The position numbers and the translations under genes are program-made. The notes under the pieces were generated by a model. That model did no database searches. It was not told where the DNA came from and saw only the letters and a list, made by a program, of their open reading frames with translations. A stretch of DNA of 64,000 nt from Arthrobacter sp. 24S4-2 (GTDB lineage: Bacteria > Actinomycetota > Actinomycetes > Actinomycetales > Micrococcaceae), in NCBI RefSeq assembly GCF_005280255.1, contig NZ_CP040018.1, forward strand, positions 2,480,001 to 2,544,000, read 5' to 3'. Every line of letters begins with the position of its first letter. Within the stretch, counting starts at the first letter, position 1. Positions 25,986 through 33,922 of the stretch are shown here, piece by piece.

Positions 25986-26444
25986 ATGTGCGGTGCGTGC
26001 GGACGAAGTGTTGTGAGCGACCCTGTGCTGGGTCCGAACCGAACGATGCGCCAGCACCTGATCGTCGCCCAAACGATCAACGGCGTCTGCCAATCGTGGC
26101 CCGGGGCCCCGAAAGTGGCGGCCACCAGCGACGGCTGGTTGGTTTCGGGTTCAACGGGTGCCACAACGGCGGTCGCGACGGTGGAAGCGCTGTGGTCCGT
26201 TGTTCTCCGGAGCCGCCCGGGAGCGCCGTCTTCGGATCTGCGTCCTACGGACGGGCCCTGTGCTACGGAAGAAGCTCGCGTGGCGGCGCCCATCGGCGGT
26301 TCGGAATGGGACCCGACGTCGGGGGACTTGACGGCACCGCACTTGCAGCCGGAGGAGTTGTCGCTCCGGGTCTTGAATCTTGGCCACCACATGGCGCGCG
26401 ATGCGGGCACGGCCCCCGCAGGGTCCTGGGCAGCCCGCGAATAG
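25986..26444 (+). CDS. hypothetical protein with N-terminal CxxC
   Basis: 152-residue protein starting at ATG 25986, 15 bp after the second SDR, with GGAAAGGAC upstream, so last gene of the operon. The N terminus MCGACGRSVVSDPVLG carries a CGAC pair suggestive of metal binding; the middle (TRQHLIVAQ-like segment, then ATSDGWLVSGSTGATT) looks folded. No membrane segment or signal peptide. I do not recognise a family. The C-terminal third is richer in Pro/Ala and may be shortened or altered, because IS3 debris begins just after the stop. Confidence 0.6.
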   Translation: MCGACGRSVVSDPVLGPNRTMRQHLIVAQTINGVCQSWPGAPKVAATSDGWLVSGSTGATTAVATVEALWSVVLRSRPGAPSSDLRPTDGPCATEEARVAAPIGGSEWDPTSGDLTAPHLQPEELSLRVLNLGHHMARDAGTAPAGSWAARE

Positions 26445-26512
26445 CGCTGTCCAGACCAGGTGAATCGCACCGAGTTTGATGGAGACATCGATTACCCGGA
26501 AGGATGATTCCC

Positions 26513-26842
26513 ATGCCAGCACAACGGCAGTACCCTGTCGAGCCGCGTGAGCGCGCAACGCAGAGGGCCATTGATGCAAGGAAGAACCCTGCGACCAGGA
26601 CCGGCGAGTGCCGCCGGATCGGAGAGCATCTCGGGGTGAATCCCGAGGCGCTGCGGATCCGGGTGAGCCGGGCCGAGATTGACGAGAGTCTGCGACCGGG
26701 GACGACGACGGCGGACATCGACCGGATCACAGAACTCGAGCGTGAGGTCCGCGGGCTGCACCGGGCGAACACGATCCTGAAGCAGGCAAGGCTGTTTGCC
26801 TTTCGGGTGCACTCACCTGGCTCTAGTTCTGGTCGCCGATAA
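26513..26842 (+). pseudogene. IS3-family orfA fragment
   Basis: Translation has YPVEPRERATQRAIDARK, then an HTH region (RRIGEHLGVNPEALRIRV) and the leucine-zipper stretch DRITELEREVRGLHRANTILKQA typical of IS3 OrfA. After KQA the family sequence stops and unrelated residues run to the stop, and no orfB follows. DNA upstream (26447-26490, with GTTTGATGGAGAC) resembles an IS3 left end. A truncated insertion sequence. Confidence 0.8.
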
Positions 26843-26869
26843 TGGATCCTTCCTCAGTTGAGGGGGGAA

Positions 26870-27040
26870 TAGGCGAGGTTGTCGCCGTGAATATCCTTCA
26901 GACCGGAAGGTTGCTCCGGCCCGTGAGCGAAGTCTCTACTGCCCGCGGGTCCACTCGCCGAGGGGATTCGGCGGCGCTCTGGAACGGCAAATACGGGGTG
27001 TGCACACTGTGCACACCCAGGGCTTCGGATCGGGCCGTAC
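26870..27040 (+). repeat. diverged direct repeat B with perfect palindrome
   Basis: Partner of the repeat at 1603-1830. Contains GGGTGTGCACA-C-TGTGCACACCC (26996-27018), an 11-bp perfect inverted repeat around a single base. The partner has GTGTGGACA-T-TGTCCGCAC at the same place, where the C/G pair is exchanged for G/C, so the palindrome has been kept. It lies at the junction with the truncated flavoprotein gene. Confidence 0.5.
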
Positions 27041-27467
27041 CGAACTCCGGCTCAACCTTGACTCTGCCGTCGAGGCTCCGGTGGAGCTTGGTCCGCTGAT
27101 TGATTCTGAATTCCACTCCTGCGGCACCGTCCCGCCGCACGGCGCCAAGGTCCTGGCCCACCCGGACAAGGACTTCTACATTGTGGGCAGGAAGTCCTAC
27201 GGCCGGGCGCCGACCTTCCTGCCGGCCACCGGCTACGAACAGGTCCGCTCCGTCGTGGCCGCCCTCGCCGGGGACCGTGAGGCCGCGGACACCGTCCACC
27301 TCGAACTCCCCGAGACCGGCGTCTGCTCCACTGACGCCGGCACCAGCTGCGATGTTCCCGCCGCGGCCATCCCGGATAGGGCGGAGGCCCGGTGCTGCGC
27401 CGCTCCCGAACCCGTACTGGTCGGGTTCCCCACCGGAATGACCCACGGCCGCTCCGGCAGCAACTGA
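27031..27467 (+). pseudogene. truncated flavoprotein of an arsenic-type operon (C-terminal part)
   Basis: About 140 residues remain of an FAD/NAD(P)-binding oxidoreductase often linked to arsenic genes in actinobacteria: APVELGPLIDSEFHSCGTV, HPDKDFYIVGRKSYGRAPTF and TGYEQVRSVVAALAGD. A Cys-containing C terminus has RCCAAPEPVLVGFPTG. The N-terminal dinucleotide-binding domains are missing; the frame enters from the palindromic repeat. The identification rests on recognition of the C-terminal pattern and on the arsenate-reductase remnant next door. Confidence 0.7.
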
Positions 27468-27506
27468 ACATCATTCGTCAGCAAACCCCATCATTGGAGT
27501 GCCGCC

Positions 27507-27849
27507 ATGACTGAACACCGCGAAACCAGCAGGGGACTGCAGGACAACACCGAGCTCCTGCACCGCGTCAGCGCCCGCCTCGCTGACAGGTTTGCCGGGA
27601 TCTTCGCCGCTGAAACCGTCGAACGCTACGTCTTTGAGTCCTACACGGCCCTGGCCCGGACCGCGAAGATCACCACCTACCTGCCCGCCACCACCGAGCA
27701 CTTCGCCAGCGACCGGCTCAACGCCCTAGCCAAATCCAAGGGAGCGGTCCTCCGAACGCGGCATCGAAGGTATGGAACGCATGCGCCCGGTCCGGGACGG
27801 CATTCGGGTCCGGAATCAGAAGCTCTACGCGGAGCTCACCGGGAACTAG
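27507..27849 (+). pseudogene. arsenate reductase with N-terminal three-helix domain, internally deleted
   Basis: ATG 27507 starts the three-helix-bundle domain found in front of actinobacterial arsenate reductases: VSARLADRFAGIFAAETVE, FESYTALARTAKITTYLP, FASDRLNALAKSKGAV. The Cys-loop phosphatase-like domain that should follow is absent. Instead the DNA jumps, in another frame, to a tail reading GMERMRPVRDGIRVRNQK and YAELTGN before the stop at 27847, like the family's last helix. So the catalytic domain was deleted and the product is dead. Forms a remnant operon with the preceding flavoprotein. Confidence 0.7.
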
Positions 27850-28738
27850 GCATGCCCGCCACCGCTCTGACCCGCTCGTTTTCAGCGGGTGAGGGCGAAG
27901 GCGGCAAGGACTGCGGTACAGGTGTCGCTGGCCAGTGGACGGCGGTGGAGCCCAGGAGCCGGCGGCGCAGCAGCACCAGGGTCAGCGTCAGACCTGCGGT
28001 GATCAGAAGGGCGCCGAGCATGCGTGAGGCGAGGTAGGTTCCGTCGGGAATGAAGGGGATCACCAGGTGCTGGGAACTCCAGAAGACGACGACGATGGCG
28101 GCTCCCTTCCAGATGCTGTCCGTGACGGCCTGAAGGCGTGGCAGCAGGAAGTCGAGGTAGACCATTCCTTCAGTGAAGGCCCATATCACCGGCCAAAGTG
28201 TGCTGCTGCAGACGGCAGCCCAAACCGGCAGGTGAATGGCGGTGATCCGGGGTGGGAGGGCCCCGGGCCCGTAGAAAGGAAGGGTGGCCAGGCTTGCGGC
28301 CGCGACTGCGGGCAGCAGGGCCAGCAAGTACAGGGGGATGGCGCGCAGCTGAGGGCCCAAGTTTGATGCGGGTGAGACCGGATACGTCCTGGAGTCGCCG
28401 TCGTTCCCGGCGGAGCACTAACACCAGTAAGAACAGACACCCTGCGTCTATGAGGGTGCCCTAGACGGTCCACCAACCCCGGGAGGATTCCCATTGCGTC
28501 AGGTCGCCGATGGACCACAGGATCCCGGAGGTTGTCATCTGCGCGAGGAAGGACAGGACGGCCAGGGCCGGCAGAAACAGCAGTACCGGCCACCAGGACA
28601 GGTTCCTGTCAGCAAACAGAATCCGGAGGGCGCGCGGCGTGTTGCGTCCCGTCGGCCCTGCGGCGGTCCGAAGATCGTTGACCGGGGCCTGCCTGCCGGT
28701 CGAATCCGCGGCAGCCGGGTCGGAGGGTGAGCTTTCAT
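27836..28738 (-). pseudogene. membrane-protein gene with stop and frameshifts
   Basis: Pieces of one protein lie in successive frames from ATG 28738: KAHPPTRLPRIRPAGRP, then in another frame RALRILFADRNLSWWP and LLFLPALAVLSFLAQM up to an in-frame TAG after SRGWWTV. GTLIDAGCLFLLVLVLRRE follows, then a shift near 28360 to LRAIPLYLLALLPAVAAA and further helices (EGMVYLDFLLPRLQAV, LASRMLGALLITAGL). About six hydrophobic segments; possibly an intramembrane-protease-like or unknown membrane protein. At least one stop and two frameshifts, so a pseudogene. Confidence 0.65.
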
Positions 28739-28881
28739 GAACTGGTCTCCCGCCATGGTTCCCCGGCTTGTTGCGGCTGAATGATCGTAATTCTTACGGG
28801 ATCGGGGTGCGCAAACTGCGCATGAACGGTGCCGCAATGCTCGAAGGCAGCCCGTAGATGTCCCGATGAGCAGCCTGGGTA

Positions 28882-28902
28882 CTGTGAAACTGTGTTTCCC
28901 AG
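28882..28902. promoter_or_regulatory. operator-like palindrome upstream of rpiR-type gene
   Basis: CTGTGAAAC-TGT-GTTTCCCAG is a 9+3+9 inverted repeat with one mismatched pair, 80 bp before the GTG start of the RpiR-type regulator. Position and size suit autoregulation by a dimeric repressor. No binding data; assigned from symmetry only. Confidence 0.4.
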
Positions 28903-28982
28903 TGCTGACGTCTATGAAAGATTTTTTCTCCGTTTACCTTTGAGTCTTTCACCGTTGACCTGGCATCCGTAGCTTTCTTGGT

Positions 28983-29861
28983 GTGACAACAAATGACCTG
29001 GCAACGGCCCCTGCACACCGCGAACAGTTCCTGGAAGCGGTGCGGGAAAACCTGACCTCCTTTACTTCCGTCGAACTGAGAATCGCCAAGGCGATGCTCA
29101 ACGATCCCGCCGGGCTGATCAACCAGTCCATCGGCCAGTTCGCTGTCGTGGCCGGCGTTTCCGCGGCGTCGGCGGTGCGTTTTTGCCGGGCCATGGGGCT
29201 GGCCGGTTTCCAGGAACTCAAGTTGACCCTGAGCCGCTCGGCTCCCGCGGATCCGGCCCGGGCGGCAACGGACGTCGACGCCGGTGACTCGCCGGAGACA
29301 GCCAGCCGCAAAGTGGTGCTGGGATCCGCGGAGGCCCTGGCCACGGCGGCCGGTAACATCGACCATTTGGCTATTGCTGCCGCGGCCGGAGTGCTCGGCG
29401 AAGCCCGCAGGGTCCTGGTGGCCGGCATCGGCACGTCCGCTCCGCTGGCGGCGGATGTGGCCTATCGGCTGGCATTGATCGGGGTGGATGCCGTGTTTCC
29501 GGCGGACGCGCACGTCCAGCATGTCATGGCTAGCCACCTGGTGCCGGGGGATGCCTGCCTGGTCATCTCCCATACCGGCTCTACCGTGGAAACCCTTGCT
29601 GTCGCTGGTGCAGCGCGCGACGCCGGGGCCGTGGTTCTCGCCGTCACCAGCTTCGCCGGAACACCCCTGACCGACATCTCGGACCACGTGGTTGTCGCCG
29701 GCAGCCAGGAGACCGCCTACCGCGTGGACGCCATGACCAGCCGCATGGTGCACCTGGCGGTACTTGACGCCCTGGTGGTGGTGCTGGCGCACGCCTCGCC
29801 GTGGCGGTCCGAGACCCTTGCGGAGAGCAACGAAATCCTGGCCCGCGGCCACCGAATCTAG
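28983..29861 (+). CDS. MurR/RpiR-family transcriptional regulator
   Basis: 292 residues. N-terminal HTH_6 domain (ELRIAKAMLNDPAGLINQSI, then AASAVRFCRAMGLAGFQELK), followed by a SIS domain from about 125 (ARRVLVAGIGTSAPLA-like GIGTSAPLAADVAYRLALIG; CLVISHTGSTVETLAVAGAA). SIS domains bind phosphosugars. GTG at 28983 is the likely start; no good ribosome site precedes it. It lies 39 bp before a phosphoesterase and ABC-importer operon on the same strand, so it probably senses a phosphorylated sugar or polyol entering by that route. Confidence 0.9.
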   Translation: MTTNDLATAPAHREQFLEAVRENLTSFTSVELRIAKAMLNDPAGLINQSIGQFAVVAGVSAASAVRFCRAMGLAGFQELKLTLSRSAPADPARAATDVDAGDSPETASRKVVLGSAEALATAAGNIDHLAIAAAAGVLGEARRVLVAGIGTSAPLAADVAYRLALIGVDAVFPADAHVQHVMASHLVPGDACLVISHTGSTVETLAVAGAARDAGAVVLAVTSFAGTPLTDISDHVVVAGSQETAYRVDAMTSRMVHLAVLDALVVVLAHASPWRSETLAESNEILARGHRI

Positions 29862-29900
29862 CCTCCTTCCCAACCCCCACCTCATTCCCTGGAGACACCC

Positions 29901-32078
29901 ATGCCCAAACTCATCCATGGCCTTGTGACCGACGGCGCCGGAGCACCGCATCCCGGCGTCGCCGTCACCAACGGCCGAGACGTCATCACCACGGACGACG
30001 GCGGCGCGTTCAGTCTGGAGCCCGCCGGGCCGTTCATTGCCCTCACCCGCCCCACGGGGTGGACCACGGACCGCTGGTTTGCGCGGATCGACGCCGGAGC
30101 GGCTGAGGACACGGCCATCACCTTCGTGCTGGAGCCGGACGAGCAGCCGCTGCCCTACCAGTTCATGCACATCACGGACACACACATCGATGCCAAGCGC
30201 GAGTCCGAATGGTCATTCGACTACGGGCGCCTCACGCAGGCCAGCCAGCTGCGGGAGTTCCTCCAGGACCTCCCGCAGCTCTCACCCGCCAGCCGCTCCG
30301 TCGTGATCACCGGTGACCTGGTGGACCATGGCAGTGCTGAGGAATTCGCTGAACTCATGGATGCGGTGGACGGTTCGCCCGTCGACGTGAACCTGGTGCC
30401 CGGCAACCACGACCACATGCACACCGGACTCAAGGGCCTGGTCTCCCGCAACAACTACATCATCAACGGCGGCAACCCCGAGCTCTACGAGGCGATGGTG
30501 GGTCCGCGCTGGTTCTCCTACGATGTCGCGGGACTGCACGTAGTGGTGATGGACTGGCACACCCACGAACTCGGCCTGGACCACACGGTCCAGGAAGAAT
30601 GGCTCCGCAACGATCTCGCCACGGCAGGCGCGAGCACCCCGTACATCCTGTGCATGCACGACCAGCCGGGGCATTCCATCATGGACCGTCTGCCCCGCAA
30701 GCCCCTGGCCACCTTCTCCGGACACTGGCACACCTCCCGCGTGGTGGACATCGACGGGGTCCTGCACGTCAACAGCCCCACGCCATTCTTCGCAGGCCTG
30801 GACTACTCGCCGCCCATGTTCCGGGAAGTGGTGTGGGACGGCACGGAGATCACACTCAACTCACGCACCATGCCGGCACGCTACCTGCACAACCCCGAAC
30901 ACGCCTTTGACGTGGACAAGGCCACCATCGCCGGGTACGACGCCAAGCCGGAGCGCCCGCCGGTCCGGTGGCGGCACCAGTTGGCCGGTGCCGGGCACCG
31001 TGCAGGCCTGACCCTCACCGACGGCATGGTCCTGGCCGGCTCCCAGATCGAGGACAAGCCCGCGGGGACTGTGGAGGCCCTCGACGCCGCCACCGGAAGC
31101 CTGCTGTGGACGGCCGGCACGGAGTCCGCCGTCAAGACCAGGCCCCTCAAGGTCGGGGGCATTGTGGTGGTCGCAGAAGTCAATGGTGCGGTTGCCGGAC
31201 TCGACGCCACGAGCGGGGAGCGCGTGTGGACCACACCGTCCACCGACCCGTACCGGCGCTTTGCCTGGCAGTCGCCCGTAGAGTCGGAAGGGATCGTGGT
31301 TGTGGGCGACCAGAGCGACCTCCGTGCCCTCGACGCCGCCACCGGCGAGGTACTTTGGGGCAGGACCGATCTGTCCCCGCACCACAACATCGTCACCCAC
31401 TCCAGCGTGCTGATCCTCGGACGGACAGTGGTGGTCGGCTTCTGGCCGACGCCCAACGCGCCAATCGCCGTCGACCTCCACACCGGCGAATCCCTGTGGC
31501 CCGTGCCTGCCCTGAAAGACGACCCCTGGGAGACCGCGCGGAAGCTCCGCGTGACGGGCACGGCCGTGTTCGACGCCGTCGACGACAGCGTCCTCCTTCC
31601 CGCCATCGCCGGTACCGTCAAGCTGGACCGCGAAAGCGGGCAGGTGCTGTGGACCGCGGACCATGAGGGCGGCTACAGCCCGTCAACACCCGTCGTCACG
31701 CCCGACGGCTATGTCGTCACGGTCACCGGCCGCGGGATCCGCATGCTCAACCGGGAAACCGGCGTCCAGCTCTGGGACGTCCCCGTAGACGGACTCGCGC
31801 CCTTCCCCATGACCGCCTACCGCAAGAAGGCCCACCCCGTCATGGCGGCACCTTTGTACCTCGCATCGGAAGACACACTACTGCTGCCCGGACTCGACGG
31901 CGTCATCCGCCGCTACCGCATGGACGGCACCCCGGCGGGCGAGTTCCGGATCGGTGTCCCGCTCGCCGCACCCCTGCTGGCTGCCGACGGCGGCTACCTG
32001 ACGGTCGGCGTCGACGGCGGCGTGCTGTCGCTGGACCTACCCGCGGGCCCGGCAGCAGAAATCGGCGCGTCATCATGA
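29901..32078 (+). CDS. metallophosphoesterase fused to PQQ-type beta-propeller
   Basis: 725 residues, three parts. (1) Residues ~1-75: carboxypeptidase-regulatory-like beta domain (HGLVTDGAGAPHPGVAVTN). (2) ~85-335: calcineurin-like phosphoesterase with HITDTHID, VITGDLVDHG, LVPGNHDHMH, CMHDQPGH and FSGHWHTSR, all metal ligands present. (3) ~350-720: WD/PQQ-like repeats (ALDAATGSLLWT, GLDATSGERVWT, ALDAATGEVLWG). No signal peptide is visible, so cytoplasmic unless exported otherwise. It overlaps the first permease gene by 4 bp. Probable hydrolysis of an imported phosphodiester or phosphomonoester. Confidence 0.88.
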   Translation: MPKLIHGLVTDGAGAPHPGVAVTNGRDVITTDDGGAFSLEPAGPFIALTRPTGWTTDRWFARIDAGAAEDTAITFVLEPDEQPLPYQFMHITDTHIDAKRESEWSFDYGRLTQASQLREFLQDLPQLSPASRSVVITGDLVDHGSAEEFAELMDAVDGSPVDVNLVPGNHDHMHTGLKGLVSRNNYIINGGNPELYEAMVGPRWFSYDVAGLHVVVMDWHTHELGLDHTVQEEWLRNDLATAGASTPYILCMHDQPGHSIMDRLPRKPLATFSGHWHTSRVVDIDGVLHVNSPTPFFAGLDYSPPMFREVVWDGTEITLNSRTMPARYLHNPEHAFDVDKATIAGYDAKPERPPVRWRHQLAGAGHRAGLTLTDGMVLAGSQIEDKPAGTVEALDAATGSLLWTAGTESAVKTRPLKVGGIVVVAEVNGAVAGLDATSGERVWTTPSTDPYRRFAWQSPVESEGIVVVGDQSDLRALDAATGEVLWGRTDLSPHHNIVTHSSVLILGRTVVVGFWPTPNAPIAVDLHTGESLWPVPALKDDPWETARKLRVTGTAVFDAVDDSVLLPAIAGTVKLDRESGQVLWTADHEGGYSPSTPVVTPDGYVVTVTGRGIRMLNRETGVQLWDVPVDGLAPFPMTAYRKKAHPVMAAPLYLASEDTLLLPGLDGVIRRYRMDGTPAGEFRIGVPLAAPLLAADGGYLTVGVDGGVLSLDLPAGPAAEIGASS

Positions 32079-33025
32079 CGACACCTCTACTGAAGGAGCG
32101 GCCGGCGTCCGGACAGCTGCCCGCACCGGCAGATCAGCCGGCGTCCGGACACCGGGCAGCACCGAAGCGCCGCAGCATCATTCCGTACCTGCTGCTCCTG
32201 CCGGCGCTGCTGGCCATGCTGCTGTTTGTCTACGGCCCGGCCCTGTTGTCCTTCATCGGCAGCTTCTTCGTCATCCCGCTGTCCAAGGGGCCCTGGAAGT
32301 TCGCCGGACTGGACAACTACAAGTCCGTGCTCTCCGATCCGCTGATCCAGCAGGCCGCCTGGAACACCCTGGTCTACTCGGTGGCCACGATCATTCCCTC
32401 CATGGTGCTGGGGCTCCTGCTGGCGCTCCTCATGGAACGGCTGGGCCGCCGAAGCTGGCTGGCCAAGACGGCACTCATCCTGCCCATGACGGCCAATATG
32501 GTGGCGATGGCGGTGGTTTTCAAATGGATCTTCGCCCTGCAGGGCGGCCTGGCCAACCAGACCCTGGCCATGGTCGGGTTCGCCCCCGTCAACTGGCTCG
32601 GCGAGGCTGAAACGTCCTTGGCCTCCGTGATCCTGGTGGGTCTGTGGCGGGCCACATCCCTGTGCACCTTGCTGTTCATGGCCGGGCTCACCACCATCCC
32701 CGGCTCCATCCACGAGGCCACCGCGGTGGAGGGAATCCGCGGCTTCGCGAAGCTCCGCACGGTCATCCTGCCCATGCTCAAGCCGACGGTCGTGTTCGTC
32801 TCCGTCCTTTCGATCACGGGTGCGGCGCAGGTGTTCGAAATCGTCAATGTCATGACCAAGGGCGGTCCGCTGGGCAGTTCGGAGACCATAATGACCGCCA
32901 CCCAGCGGGTCGGTTTCGAGTATTTCCGCGTGGGCGAAGCCTCTGCCATGTCCTTCACCCTCATCGCCATCCTCCTGGCCGTCGGCATCATCGGCCGCCG
33001 CCGCACCCCCAAGGAAGAGTCATGA
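32075..33025 (+). CDS. ABC importer permease (UgpA/MalF-like)
   Basis: 316 residues, six helices after a Pro-rich cytoplasmic N terminus. First helix YLLLLPALLAMLLFVYGPALL; the EAA loop reads HEATAVEGIRGFAKLRTVILPMLKPT, which docks the ATPase. Typical of carbohydrate-uptake CUT1 transporters. Starts in ATGA overlap with the phosphoesterase and ends in ATGA overlap with the second permease, so strict co-translation. Forms the membrane channel with the next gene. Confidence 0.92.
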   Translation: MTTPLLKERPASGQLPAPADQPASGHRAAPKRRSIIPYLLLLPALLAMLLFVYGPALLSFIGSFFVIPLSKGPWKFAGLDNYKSVLSDPLIQQAAWNTLVYSVATIIPSMVLGLLLALLMERLGRRSWLAKTALILPMTANMVAMAVVFKWIFALQGGLANQTLAMVGFAPVNWLGEAETSLASVILVGLWRATSLCTLLFMAGLTTIPGSIHEATAVEGIRGFAKLRTVILPMLKPTVVFVSVLSITGAAQVFEIVNVMTKGGPLGSSETIMTATQRVGFEYFRVGEASAMSFTLIAILLAVGIIGRRRTPKEES

Positions 33026-33843
33026 TCCGTCTGTACAAGCCGCTTGGACTGGTTCTCGGAGCAGTCGCCGTCGTCCTCTCCTTGTTCCCCTTCTACTGGA
33101 TGCTCCGCACCGCGGTGGCGCCCGCCGGCGGCAGTGTCCTGACAGGGATGAGCCTGATCCCGGCAGAGCTGGACCTGTCCAACTTCGCCCGGGCGTGGGA
33201 CCGCGCCAACCTGGGTTCCGCGATGCTGAACGGCATCACGGTCACTCTGGGGATCCTGCTGCTTCAGCTTCTGACGTGCATCCCGGCGGCCTATGCCCTC
33301 GCGAGGTTCCGCTTCCGCGGAGCCGGCGTTTTGTTGGGCCTCGTGCTGGCTTGCCTCCTCGTCCCGAGTCAGGCCACCTTGATCCCCACCTTCGTGGGAC
33401 TCAACCTTCTGGGCCTGGGCGACACCAGGCTCGGCCTGGTGCTGCCGTTCGTCACGAGTGCGATCGGAATCTTCATGCTGCGGCAGCAGATGCTCTCCAT
33501 CCCGGACGCCATCATGGAAGCCGCCCGCACCGATGGCCTGGGTCCGCTGCGGACCCTCGTCTCGGTGGTGGTCCCCATGTCCGCCCCCTCCATCGCGGCG
33601 TTCTCGATGCTGTCCATCTTCACCCATTGGAATGACTACCTGTGGCCGCTCCTCGTTGCACGCAGCCCTGAGATCATGACGCCACCCCTGACTCTCGCCA
33701 TTTTCCAGAACGCAGACACAGGCTTCGACTACCCGGCACTCTCCGCCGCCGCGGCCATCGTGACGGCCCCTGTCATCATCCTGTTCCTCCTCGCCCAACG
33801 GCACTTTGTCCGCGGCATGGCCGGCCCGGAAGTCGCCGGCTAG
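33022..33843 (+). CDS. ABC importer permease (UgpE/MalG-like)
   Basis: 273 residues, six helices. VVLSLFPFYWMLRTAVAP is the usual first-helix pattern of MalG-type permeases; the EAA loop is MEAARTDGLGPLRTLVSVVVP, and THWNDYLWPLLV is the hallmark near helix 5. The ATG at 33022 overlaps the stop of the first permease. Second half of the heterodimeric CUT1 channel. Confidence 0.92.
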   Translation: MIRLYKPLGLVLGAVAVVLSLFPFYWMLRTAVAPAGGSVLTGMSLIPAELDLSNFARAWDRANLGSAMLNGITVTLGILLLQLLTCIPAAYALARFRFRGAGVLLGLVLACLLVPSQATLIPTFVGLNLLGLGDTRLGLVLPFVTSAIGIFMLRQQMLSIPDAIMEAARTDGLGPLRTLVSVVVPMSAPSIAAFSMLSIFTHWNDYLWPLLVARSPEIMTPPLTLAIFQNADTGFDYPALSAAAAIVTAPVIILFLLAQRHFVRGMAGPEVAG

Positions 33844-33922
33844 CCCCCACGCCATTCCCTCCAGACCCATTCGTCCAACCCCTCCCACAGCAGCGCAACC
33901 AACTAACCAAGGAAAAAATTCA

